This document shows positions 18,126-26,274 of a stretch of 64,000 nt of DNA, one piece after another. The first letter of the stretch is position 1, and each line of letters begins with the position of its first letter. This stretch comes from an uncultured Candidatus Actinomarinales bacterium (lineage in GTDB: Bacteria; Actinomycetota; Acidimicrobiia; Actinomarinales; Actinomarinaceae): assembly GCA_943840565.1 (NCBI GenBank), contig CALSUY010000001.1, forward strand, positions 1 to 64,000. The letters run 5' to 3'. The translations under genes were made by a program, and so were the position numbers. The notes below the pieces were generated by a model. It had not been told where the DNA came from, did no database searches, and saw only the letters and a program-made list of their open reading frames with translations.

Positions 18126-18834
18126 AGCAATAATTGAAGTAAACGGATTAGCTGCTGGTTATGTTAAGGGTTTAAATATTCTTCAGGGAATAGACTTAGT
18201 AATAAAAGAGAATGAAATAATCTCAATAATTGGTCCAAATGGTGCAGGGAAGTCCACCTTATTAAAGGCTATTATGGGCCTGATTCCAATATCAGGTGGG
18301 AGACTATATATTAGTGGTAATGAACTTACTAATTTTAAAAGTCATGAATTAATTAAAAAAGGGATTGGCTATGTTCCCCAAGTTGCAAATGTTTTTCCAA
18401 GCCTTACGATTGAGGAAAATTTAGAAATAGGTCTTTGGACAAAAACAAAAAATTCTAAAGAAGGTAAAAAAGAAATTTTTGAAATGTTCCCAATTTTGTC
18501 TGAAAAAAAACGAGAGAAAGCTGGTAACTTATCAGGCGGTCAAAGGCAGTTATTAGCGCTTGGTAGAGCTCTAATAACTAAACCAGATGTGCTACTACTT
18601 GACGAACCTTCAGCTGGCCTATCTCCGATAGCTATTGATGAGGTTTTTAAATCTATAAGTGAAATCAATAATAAAGGTGTATCTATTCTTTTAGTAGAGC
18701 AGAATGCAAAAAGAGCTCTTACCTTTTGTGATAGAGGATATGTTTTAGACCAAGGAAAAAATTCCTACACTGGCACTGGCAGAGATTTATTGGATGATCC
18801 TAACGTAATAGATTTGTATTTAGGAAAGCTATAA
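18118..18834 (+). CDS. livF: Branched-chain amino acid-type ABC ATPase LivF
   Basis: This ATPase of about 238 residues in the LivF subfamily has Walker A GPNGAGKST, the LivF-typical GYVPQVANVFPSLTIEENL, signature LSGGQRQLLALGRAL and Walker B LLLLDEPSAGLSP. ATG 18118 is chosen because it gives the normal short N-terminus MNKAIIEVNGL. The frame is open upstream inside livG, but those residues are not family-like. Last gene of the liv operon, followed by a strong terminator. Confidence 0.93.
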   Translation: MNKAIIEVNGLAAGYVKGLNILQGIDLVIKENEIISIIGPNGAGKSTLLKAIMGLIPISGGRLYISGNELTNFKSHELIKKGIGYVPQVANVFPSLTIEENLEIGLWTKTKNSKEGKKEIFEMFPILSEKKREKAGNLSGGQRQLLALGRALITKPDVLLLDEPSAGLSPIAIDEVFKSISEINNKGVSILLVEQNAKRALTFCDRGYVLDQGKNSYTGTGRDLLDDPNVIDLYLGKL

Positions 18835-18836
18835 AA

Positions 18837-18864
18837 AAAAGGCCCGAAATTAATCGGGCCTTTT
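18837..18864. terminator. Bidirectional Rho-independent terminator
   Basis: The arms AAAAGGCCCGA (18837-18847) and TCGGGCCTTTT (18854-18864) form a perfect stem with loop AATTAA, flanked by A-runs on the left and T-runs on the right. It ends both livF (+) and the convergent Liv-type lipoprotein gene (-). Confidence 0.92.
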
Positions 18865-18883
18865 AAATTTAGTAAGTTATGAA

Positions 18884-20164
18884 TTAAGATCCAAAATCTA
18901 TTGATTTAAGAACTTCTTCTTCATCACCTGTAGTGATCGCCCATACATCGTATGTACTTGCTGTTGGATCACCTTGTTCATCAAGATTTATATCTCCGGA
19001 TGCACCTTTGTAGTCTACATTTTCTCCTGCAGCTACTAAAGCCCAACATTCGACACCGATACATGCAGTACCGTTACCTGATGCTTCAACTAATCCTGAC
19101 GCAATGTCAGCACCTGTTACTCCATTAGCAGCAGCAGATATTGCCATTATCATAATGGCATCATAAGCTTGAGCTGAATATGGAGCTGGAGCTTCACCAA
19201 ATTTTTCCTGGTAAGCAGCTGTGAATGCATCTAATGCAACACCAGCTGTTGATCCTGGAGCGGTTCCTTTGAAACCATCCAAGGCGTTACCTAGTCCACA
19301 TTCTGAACTGAGGTTTGCACCTCTTACACCATCTGTAAAGTACCAAGGTGTGCTTAGGTAATCTTGCTCGAAAGCTGATTTAAGAACACCACAACCAGTT
19401 TCTGGAAACAATATTCCGACAATTGAGTCAGAACCATTTTTACCAGCTTGGGTTACTTCAGATGCAAATTCTGTCGCTTCTTGTGAGTGATAAACAATAG
19501 TGTCTACACTTCCACCAAGTGCTTCAAAAGAGGAAGCAGTAGCTTCTGCTAAACCTCTACCGTATGAATCTGCTCTTGAAATAATTGAAACGGAAGTATG
19601 TCCATCATCAATTAAAACTTGAGCCAATACAGCACCTTGCAATAAATCTGAAGGAGCGGTTCTTGCATAAAATCCACCATTCTTTATTTTTGTAAATTGT
19701 GGGGATGTGTTTGAAGGGGAGACCATAACGACTTCTGCAGCAATAGCAGTATCGATAATTGCTAGTGATATACCACTAGCTGCAGCACCCATAACTCCTT
19801 GTGCACCATCGGCAATAAGAGAGTTCAAACTTGCTAAAGCTACGTCTGGAGCTGTTCCAGAGTCACCTTGTACCCAGACAATAGGTTGTCCGTTTACACC
19901 ACCGGCTGCATTAATTTGCTCTACAGCAAGAATCGCACCTGATTCAATACCAGGTCCTAAGAATGCTAAATCACCTGTTAATGGCATTAATGTACCAAGA
20001 ACTAATGGGTCAGCTACAGGAGCAGCGACAGTGGTTGCAGGTGCTTCGGTAGTTGCAGGAGCTTCAGTTGCTACTGGCTCTTCAACTACTTCATCAGCTG
20101 TTCCACAAGCTGCGGCGAAAATTGCAAGTACTGCGATTAATGCAATAAGTTTGCGATTTTTCAT
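18884..20164 (-). CDS. Liv-type periplasmic-binding-protein lipoprotein (ABC importer)
   Basis: This solute-binding lipoprotein of about 426 residues belongs to the Leu/Ile/Val (Peripla_BP_6) family. The start is ATG 20164: AAAGGAAA lies just upstream, and the product begins MKNRKLIALIAV, a lipoprotein signal ending in AAAC. The frame is open to 20284, but that extension would precede the signal peptide. After an acidic Thr/Ala/Pro linker the mature domain starts with LVLGTLMPLTGDLAFLGPG. It is convergent with livHMGF and shares their terminator, so it has its own promoter and can be expressed independently. Confidence 0.92.
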   Translation of the reverse strand: MKNRKLIALIAVLAIFAAACGTADEVVEEPVATEAPATTEAPATTVAAPVADPLVLGTLMPLTGDLAFLGPGIESGAILAVEQINAAGGVNGQPIVWVQGDSGTAPDVALASLNSLIADGAQGVMGAAASGISLAIIDTAIAAEVVMVSPSNTSPQFTKIKNGGFYARTAPSDLLQGAVLAQVLIDDGHTSVSIISRADSYGRGLAEATASSFEALGGSVDTIVYHSQEATEFASEVTQAGKNGSDSIVGILFPETGCGVLKSAFEQDYLSTPWYFTDGVRGANLSSECGLGNALDGFKGTAPGSTAGVALDAFTAAYQEKFGEAPAPYSAQAYDAIMIMAISAAANGVTGADIASGLVEASGNGTACIGVECWALVAAGENVDYKGASGDINLDEQGDPTASTYDVWAITTGDEEEVLKSIDFGS

Positions 20165-20287
20165 ATTTTTTAATTTCCTTTCAGTCACTGAAAATAAAAA
20201 TTCCCACATAATTTGTAGGAATGTATTACAACAATAGCGTGTTTTTACTACTCTACAAATAGCATATTTAAATAATTTATACATAAC

Positions 20288-21298
20288 ATGACTGAAATAC
20301 TTGAAAACATATTAAACACACTAAATAATCAAGAATATGTTGATATTTTGCTATATTTATTCATTTTTTACTTTTTATATTTTGGTTGGAAAAATGGCTC
20401 AATTATGGTTATTTTTTATATTTCAGCCTTATTACTTGCTATTTTTTCAAGTTTTAGATACTCAGAACAAGTAGGAACATATATAAGTAATTGGCTTAAC
20501 TCTGGAAGGCAATTATCTGAATTATTTGCCGGGGTAATTATTTTTATCGGAGTAATTACTATTTCATCGTTAATTCAGAATATTATTCTTTCTATCAAAG
20601 GAAAAAATGATACAGGAAGCAAGCTATTAGGCTCTGTACTTTCATTGCTGTTAAGTAACCTCATGCTGACTTTTGCTTTCACCATTGTTTCTTTAATTAA
20701 CACAACTCCGCTTATAGAGAATTACCTTGAACGATCAGAGTTGGTGTCATTTTATACAGATGCTGATGGAACACCACAACAAGCACTTGAAGTAGTCATA
20801 GGCAATGACCTGTTAAAAGTCGTATCAAGAATTAAGGATTTAACAGGTCAATCATCAGTTGTAGTAGATGAGTTTGGTTGTTTAGAGATACCGAAAGTTT
20901 CAAGACCAAAACTTCTTGCTAAAAATAGTGAATCAAGAGAGATGTTTGAAATCATTAATATTGAAAGGATTAATGAGAATGTTGACCCAGTTGAATTTTC
21001 TCAAAGACTTTCAGACATAGCTAACGAGTATGCCTTTTTGATGTATGAAGAAGGATTTTGGTGTCATAAAAATCCACTCAACGGACAACAAGTTGGAGAC
21101 AGGCTCAGTGAGGTAGGTCTTCCATACAAAACTGTTGCAGAAAATCTAGCTATTTCTTCAACCTTAGTTTCTGGTCATGAAAGTTTAATGAGCTCCGAAA
21201 CACACAAAAATACAATATTGGATCGTGAATTTAAAAGAGTAGGTGTCGGAATAGTTTCCGGTCCACTCGGTCTAATTATCGTGCAAATATTTCAATGA
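20288..21298 (+). CDS. CvpA-like membrane domain fused to a CAP/SCP domain
   Basis: This 336-residue protein has an N-terminal region with about four hydrophobic helices (16-160) like CvpA/colicin-V-production proteins, including the early FGWKNGS turn. A linker follows, then a C-terminal CAP (SCP/YkwD-like) domain. Visible CAP features are the helix around EMFEIINIERIN, then VAENLAISS, SGHESLMSSETHKNTIL and the terminal VGVGIV strand. The CAP domain should lie outside the membrane, as in bacterial CAP-domain surface proteins. The biochemical role is unknown. It is divergent from the Liv-type lipoprotein and overlaps the next gene by 4 bp. Confidence 0.78.
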   Translation: MTEILENILNTLNNQEYVDILLYLFIFYFLYFGWKNGSIMVIFYISALLLAIFSSFRYSEQVGTYISNWLNSGRQLSELFAGVIIFIGVITISSLIQNIILSIKGKNDTGSKLLGSVLSLLLSNLMLTFAFTIVSLINTTPLIENYLERSELVSFYTDADGTPQQALEVVIGNDLLKVVSRIKDLTGQSSVVVDEFGCLEIPKVSRPKLLAKNSESREMFEIINIERINENVDPVEFSQRLSDIANEYAFLMYEEGFWCHKNPLNGQQVGDRLSEVGLPYKTVAENLAISSTLVSGHESLMSSETHKNTILDREFKRVGVGIVSGPLGLIIVQIFQ

Positions 21299-21588
21299 GT
21301 TATTCACCAGTACCTTTAATTAATGGATTAATAGCTGATACACAAGAATATTTAATCTCACTAGATATTAAAATCGCCAAAAAAGAAATAGACTTATTAC
21401 AACAAACATTATCAAGTGAATTAAATAAAAACGTACGTCTCCAAACGAATACACCAACACAAATAGTAAATACTTTTTTGTTAGAAAATTATGAATTGTC
21501 TAACAAACTCACTCCAAGAAGTTTTTCCGAGGAAACTTTTTATCTAATAATGCAATGGGGAGTCCATAAGGCTTCCAAGGTTTCTTAA
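21295..21588 (+). CDS. Small hypothetical protein
   Basis: This 97-residue soluble-looking protein has no recognised domain. It is predicted mainly helical, with a Lys/Gln/Leu-rich middle and no Cys. The ATG overlaps the CvpA-CAP stop by 4 bp, and the next gene starts 4 bp after its stop. The tight packing and in-frame conservation of a full ORF argue that it is real. It could be a DUF-type accessory to its neighbours; no function is proposed. Confidence 0.6.
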   Translation: MSYSPVPLINGLIADTQEYLISLDIKIAKKEIDLLQQTLSSELNKNVRLQTNTPTQIVNTFLLENYELSNKLTPRSFSEETFYLIMQWGVHKASKVS

Positions 21589-21592
21589 AAAA

Positions 21593-22876
21593 GTGAATAA
21601 GGTCAAAATAGATATATGGAATAATTCCTATCCAATTTTTATCTGGTTAGTAACAGAACCTATTGTCGGACTTGTAGACTCGAAAATCGCAGGTCTTTTA
21701 GGAGAGCGTTCACTATCAGGAGTGGGTATCGGGGAAACAATTTACTTTGTCTTAGTTTGGGTGTTTATCTTTTTGGCCTATGGCACGACCCCCCTAGTAG
21801 CTAAATTAAATACTCAGCAAAAATTTAGAAGCCTTGCATATTTTGTTAATTACGGAAAAAATATGTCCCTTTTGCTGGGTGTATTAGGAACAGTGCTTAT
21901 ATTTATTTTTTCAGAATACTTAATAGGATCTTTTGACCCATCTTCAGAGGTTGGTGAAGAAGCAAGAATCTATCTATGGATTAGAAGTATTGGGATTACT
22001 TTTTACCTAGTAAATATGCATTCAACTGCTGTTTTGAGAGGTTTAAGGCATCCTAAAATAACTTTACAAAGTGCCCTTCTTGTTTCTACACTGAATATCT
22101 TTTTTAGCTATTGTTTTGCAATCATACTTGATTATGGAATTCTAGGTATTGGCTTAGCTAGTACCCTCTCTTTTCTTATCACTTCTATCTACTCATCATC
22201 AGTGCAAAGAAGTAAGTTACAATTATTAACCCAATCAAATGAAAATGTTAATAAAAGTTATTTAAGAAAAAAATTCTTTTCTATTGGATTTCAAATTCTC
22301 CTAAGGTCCATGTTTTTAACTGGATTTATGACAGTATTGAGAAACCAAGCTTCATTGTTGTCCATGAAGGACATCGCAATTCAACATGTTTTATTGCAAC
22401 TCTGGTCATTTGGCTATGTGGCAATTGATTCAATAGCAATAGCATCCCAAACTCTAATATCAGAACACATATCAAAAGGAATCAAATACTATAAATCTGA
22501 GTTGTATTCAAACTTAATACAGTTAACTGCAATCATTTCTATATTTCTCTTAACAACAAGCTATTTGTTTTTAGATAAATTAATAATCTTTTTTGCTGGA
22601 GAATCTTTTTCTCAACTTAGTAATACTCAATTGAGACTCTTATTTTCTATAAGCTTATTATTTGGAAGCTTTGCTTTTCTTTGGGACGGAGTGCTACTGG
22701 GCCTAGATAAAGTTTATGAATTTGCATTTATAACTGTTTGGTCTTCAATTATAGGGATCGTATTAGCCATCTATTTAATACAAAGAGATCCATCAATAAT
22801 CTCCCTCTGGGTTGCTTTGGTGGCATCACTAGTTGTAAGAAGTTTTTTAGGTTTTAAATATCAACGCAGTGAATAG
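21593..22876 (+). CDS. MATE family efflux transporter (DinF-like)
   Basis: This 427-residue membrane protein has about twelve hydrophobic spans in two homologous halves. The N-terminal TEPIVGLVDSKIAGLLGE is typical of the DinF branch of MATE exporters, which use Na+ or H+ gradients to export cationic compounds. GTG start at 21593. It ends 1 bp before the convergent rex stop, so the two genes share a 3' boundary with no room for a separate terminator. Confidence 0.88.
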   Translation: MNKVKIDIWNNSYPIFIWLVTEPIVGLVDSKIAGLLGERSLSGVGIGETIYFVLVWVFIFLAYGTTPLVAKLNTQQKFRSLAYFVNYGKNMSLLLGVLGTVLIFIFSEYLIGSFDPSSEVGEEARIYLWIRSIGITFYLVNMHSTAVLRGLRHPKITLQSALLVSTLNIFFSYCFAIILDYGILGIGLASTLSFLITSIYSSSVQRSKLQLLTQSNENVNKSYLRKKFFSIGFQILLRSMFLTGFMTVLRNQASLLSMKDIAIQHVLLQLWSFGYVAIDSIAIASQTLISEHISKGIKYYKSELYSNLIQLTAIISIFLLTTSYLFLDKLIIFFAGESFSQLSNTQLRLLFSISLLFGSFAFLWDGVLLGLDKVYEFAFITVWSSIIGIVLAIYLIQRDPSIISLWVALVASLVVRSFLGFKYQRSE

Positions 22877-22877
22877 A

Positions 22878-23522
22878 CTATTTCACTGCTTTTAATACAG
22901 GTCTATCTAGGTAATAACTTAATATCTGAAGTTCTTGGGAAAGATCAACAGATCTAATCTGTACATCTGGAGTATTTTTTAGCAATACAGGTGCAAAGTT
23001 TAATATCGACCTAACACCACACTCAATTAACTGGTCTGCAACTGATTGAGCATATTCACCAGGAGTGGCGATTATTCCAATTGCTACGCTGTACTTATCA
23101 CAAACTTCTTTTAATTCAGAACTTGGTTTAACGACTAAGCCGGCTATTTGCTTATTTATTTTTTTGGGATCATCATCAAAAAGGGCAACTACACCAAATC
23201 CTCTTTCTTTAAAGCCTCCATAGTGGGCTAACGCTGAACCAAGGTTTCCAACCCCAACTATTACGGCACTCCATCCTTCTACTAAACCAAGCTCAAGTTG
23301 AATTTGATTTCTAAGAGTTGAAATATCATAACCAACACCTCTAGTTCCTAATGTTCCTAAATAAGAAAGATCTCTTCTGACCTGTGCATCATTGACTTTT
23401 GCAAGTTCAGCTAAAGTTTTTGATGATATACCTACTTCTGTTGAGCCAACTTGCTCTAGGCACTGTAAATAAAGAGGAAGTCTCTTTACAGTTGCTGGTG
23501 GTATTTTTCCATTTTCTTTCAC
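22878..23522 (-). CDS. rex: Redox-sensing transcriptional repressor Rex
   Basis: This 214-residue repressor responds to the NADH/NAD+ ratio. It has an N-terminal winged helix (about 10-75, containing AQVRRDLSYLGTLGTRGVGY) and a Rossmann domain with GVGNLG (90-95). The C-terminal domain-swapped helix ends in LQILSYYL. Start is GTG 23522. A perfect Rex operator lies 1.4 kb away in front of nuoA, so the first complex I operon is its probable main target here. No such operator is visible at rex itself. Confidence 0.96.
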   Translation of the reverse strand: MKENGKIPPATVKRLPLYLQCLEQVGSTEVGISSKTLAELAKVNDAQVRRDLSYLGTLGTRGVGYDISTLRNQIQLELGLVEGWSAVIVGVGNLGSALAHYGGFKERGFGVVALFDDDPKKINKQIAGLVVKPSSELKEVCDKYSVAIGIIATPGEYAQSVADQLIECGVRSILNFAPVLLKNTPDVQIRSVDLSQELQILSYYLDRPVLKAVK

Positions 23523-23639
23523 TAATGCACAATCTAATGAACTAATAAATTTAAGCTAAATTACTACTGGATATTTTATTACAGATTGGGAGTATAAATT
23601 AACGTTTTATCCCCATTTGAGTTAACTTAATAATATCTA

Positions 23640-24908
23640 ATGAAACAAGAAGAAATATATGACGTAATTATTGTTGGAGCTGGTCCAGCCGGAGCTAATA
23701 CAGCTATTTCATATAAAAAATTAAATCCTCAATTAAAAATTGGAATTTTTGACAAAGCACTATTTCCCAGAGATAAATCTTGCGGCGATGCCATTGGTCC
23801 GGGAGTAATAAATGCTTTAAAGAGATTTGGGAATGAACACATACTAGATTCTGAACCAGAAGTGGTTTCAACAACTTTATTTGGGCCTAAAAACATAGGT
23901 ATTCAGAACTATATTCCAGAGGTTCAAAATAAAGAGGATTCTGTAGTTTATGTAATTCCAAGATTAGATCTGGACAATAGAATTTTCAACCTCGCAAAAT
24001 CTTTAGACGTAGATTCTTTCGAGGAGTATAGATATTCTGGATTCACAAGAAATTACGATGAGTCGTTAAACGTTAGTTTTAAAAATGCATCAGGAGAAAG
24101 TGAGACCTTTAAAACAACAATTCTGGTTGGCGCTGATGGGGCTAATTCGAGAGTCAGAAAAGACTTGAACCTAAGCCAAAACACAGATTGGCATAAAGCA
24201 ATTGCTATTAGAGCCTATATTGACAGTCCTAACTATCTGGAAATTTTTAAAGAAAGATCATTAATGTTTGAGATTAACGTATCTGCTTTAAGAGGTTATG
24301 CTTGGGCATTTCCGAGTAAGGGTACGTTAATTAATATTGGGATTGGTATGCCTTTAAGTCTTTTTAAGAAAGAGAATAAAAACATTAATGAAATGCTGGA
24401 TGATTTTGTTCAAACTTTGGAGAGCAGGGGGGTGATAGTTGAAGATATCAGATTAGAAAAAAGCTACATGCTTCCCTTTGCTTCCTCTAGGCCAAAATTA
24501 GCTCATGATAAAGTAGCTTTAGTTGGTGATGCAGGTTCAATGATTAATCCAATGAGTGGCGAAGGTATATTTTATGGCATGGAATCTGGCTTTTTACTTG
24601 CTGAAAACACCCATGAATTAATTCAAAACAATAGAGGAGATATCAACAAGGGTATAAAGTCGTATGAAAAAAGTTTTAATAAACGCTTTTCGAAACATTA
24701 TCTGAGCTGCGCGCTTGCCAGGCTAGTACTTCAAAGTCCCTATATGACTCAACGATTATTGTCGGTTGCATCAATTGATCAGCACACAATAGATTTCGTA
24801 GTGGAACTATTATTCGACGAAGCAAGGCTGACAATAAAAGAAGTTTTTCTTTTAGGTATAAAGTTTTTATCCCCACTTTGGCTTCTAAGAATCATTAAAA
24901 ACAAGTAA
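23640..24908 (+). CDS. Geranylgeranyl-reductase-family FAD oxidoreductase (possible menaquinone reductase)
   Basis: This 422-residue flavoprotein has an N-terminal dinucleotide fold, VGAGPAGANTA (about 12-22), the family motif DKSCGDAIGPG and a second FAD motif, VGDAGSMINPMSGEGI, near residue 300. The family reduces isoprenoid double bonds. In actinobacteria such genes lie beside nuo, and MenJ saturates one isoprene unit of menaquinone. Reduction of the menaquinone tail is therefore the favoured role, inferred from family and position. An archaeal-type lipid reductase role is less likely in this context. It lies 79 bp upstream of nuoA but before the Rex operator, so it is transcribed separately. 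Confidence 0.82.
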   Translation: MKQEEIYDVIIVGAGPAGANTAISYKKLNPQLKIGIFDKALFPRDKSCGDAIGPGVINALKRFGNEHILDSEPEVVSTTLFGPKNIGIQNYIPEVQNKEDSVVYVIPRLDLDNRIFNLAKSLDVDSFEEYRYSGFTRNYDESLNVSFKNASGESETFKTTILVGADGANSRVRKDLNLSQNTDWHKAIAIRAYIDSPNYLEIFKERSLMFEINVSALRGYAWAFPSKGTLINIGIGMPLSLFKKENKNINEMLDDFVQTLESRGVIVEDIRLEKSYMLPFASSRPKLAHDKVALVGDAGSMINPMSGEGIFYGMESGFLLAENTHELIQNNRGDINKGIKSYEKSFNKRFSKHYLSCALARLVLQSPYMTQRLLSVASIDQHTIDFVVELLFDEARLTIKEVFLLGIKFLSPLWLLRIIKNK

Positions 24909-24956
24909 TTAAGTATTAGACATTAATCTTGATTTCCTAGTAAAATAAAACTAACT

Positions 24957-24974
24957 TTGTGAAAACTTTCACAA
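24957..24974 (+). promoter_or_regulatory. Rex operator upstream of nuoA1
   Basis: TTGTGAAAACTTTCACAA is a perfect inverted repeat (arms TTGTGA and TCACAA, 6-bp spacer, extended by A/T pairs) and equals the well-known Rex consensus. It ends 13 bp before the nuoA ATG and just before the AAAGGAG ribosome site, so bound Rex should block transcription. The rex gene lies 1.4 kb upstream. Confidence 0.93.
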
Positions 24975-24987
24975 TTAAAGGAGAGAC

Positions 24988-25404
24988 ATGGTTGATTGGA
25001 CCCCTATCTTAATAATGCTAATAATAGCTGTAGGCTTTGCCCTTGTTTCCTTAGGAGTTAGCTATCTTTTATCTCCAAAAAATCCAACTGCTGAAAAACT
25101 AGCACCTTACGAGTGTGGAATTTTCCCTGAAGAAGAACCCTCCCAAAGGTTTCCAGTAAAGTTTTATATGGTGGCAATGTTATATATTGTCTTTGATATT
25201 GAAATAATTTTTCTACTTGCTTGGGCTACAAGATTTAATGAACTTGGGTGGTACGGCATTCTTGTCATTGCTATTTTTAGTTTTTTTGTGCTTGAGACAC
25301 TTTACTACGTATGGAAAAAGGGTGTTCTCGATTGGAATACACCAAGAAGAAAAAGATATTTTGAAAAAACATTATTTGAACCTCAAACTGAAAAGGTTGC
25401 TTAA
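24988..25404 (+). CDS. nuoA: Complex I subunit A (14-subunit operon)
   Basis: This 138-residue membrane subunit has three hydrophobic helices (about 5-30, 60-85, 90-115) and the conserved loop [13 protein letters not shown], whose Cys lies at the quinone-site loop. AAAGGAGAG precedes the ATG. It opens the first nuo operon and shares one base with nuoB (TAATG). The operon order A-N is canonical. Confidence 0.97.
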   Translation: MVDWTPILIMLIIAVGFALVSLGVSYLLSPKNPTAEKLAPYECGIFPEEEPSQRFPVKFYMVAMLYIVFDIEIIFLLAWATRFNELGWYGILVIAIFSFFVLETLYYVWKKGVLDWNTPRRKRYFEKTLFEPQTEKVA

Positions 25405-25865
25405 TGTATTCACCAGATAATATTTTTACAACAACAATTGATAAAGCGGTTAGATGGTCACGCACTCAGTCAATGTGGCCAGTAACATTCGGCCTCGCAT
25501 GCTGTGCGATCGAAATGATGGCTGCTGGTTCAGCCAAGTATGATCTTGCTAGATATGGTATGGAAGTATTTAGAGCTTCTCCTCGTCAAGCTGATTTAAT
25601 GATTGTTGCTGGAAGAGTTTCCCAGAAAATGGCTCCAGTATTAAGACAAGTATATGACCAGATGGCAGAACCAAAATGGGTAATTGCTATGGGGGCATGT
25701 TCATCAACAGGTGGAATGTTTAACAATTATGCATTAGTACAAGGAGTTGATCATATTGTACCTGTAGACATCTATGTGCCAGGTTGTCCTCCAGGGCCAC
25801 AATCCTTAATGCACGGAATATTAACCCTTCATGACAAGATTATGGCTGGAGAAATTAATAGATGA
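25404..25865 (+). CDS. nuoB: Complex I subunit B (cluster N2)
   Basis: This 153-residue peripheral subunit binds the terminal [4Fe-4S] cluster N2, which passes electrons to quinone. The four ligands are visible: tandem C33 and C34 (GLACCAIE), C99 (MGACSSTGG) and C128 (VPGCPPGPQ). ATG overlaps the nuoA stop by one base; the 3' end overlaps nuoC by 4 bp. Confidence 0.97.
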   Translation: MYSPDNIFTTTIDKAVRWSRTQSMWPVTFGLACCAIEMMAAGSAKYDLARYGMEVFRASPRQADLMIVAGRVSQKMAPVLRQVYDQMAEPKWVIAMGACSSTGGMFNNYALVQGVDHIVPVDIYVPGCPPGPQSLMHGILTLHDKIMAGEINR

Positions 25866-26272
25866 ACGAAGTGCAACACATAGAGGTAAATGAATACCAC
25901 GATCACATTAAGTCCCTACTTGAAGAGGGGTACGAAATGATGATGGACCTTACTGCTGTTGATTGGTTTAGAAAAAAAGAACCAAGATTTGAAGTAGTAA
26001 TTAATCTTTTATCTCTTTCTAAGAACCTTAGAAAGACAATTAAGGTTCAAGTCCCTGATGAAAATCTCACCATTCCCTCAATTACAGATATATATCCAGG
26101 AGCCAATTTTTACGAGAGAGAAGTGTTTGATATGTTTGGGATAGTCTTTGAAAATCATCCTGAACTAACCAGAATTTTGATGCCGGATGACTGGATAGGG
26201 CACCCTCTCAGAAAAGACTATGGATCTGGAAGAATTCCTGTCCAATTTAAAAATGCTCCGAGTGTGGATTAA
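25862..26272 (+). CDS. nuoC: Complex I subunit C
   Basis: This 136-residue subunit of the connecting module has the signature [17 protein letters not shown] and the C-terminal [15 protein letters not shown]. It is clearly shorter than usual actinobacterial NuoC proteins because the N-terminal part is reduced to about 15 residues before the core. Overlaps nuoB by 4 bp, so the start is well fixed. Confidence 0.94.
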   Translation: MNEVQHIEVNEYHDHIKSLLEEGYEMMMDLTAVDWFRKKEPRFEVVINLLSLSKNLRKTIKVQVPDENLTIPSITDIYPGANFYEREVFDMFGIVFENHPELTRILMPDDWIGHPLRKDYGSGRIPVQFKNAPSVD

Positions 26273-26274
26273 TT

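Noticed and set aside
20165-20284. N-terminal extension of the Liv-type lipoprotein to 20284
   Set aside because: It would precede a clear lipoprotein signal peptide. ATG 20164 has a good ribosome site.
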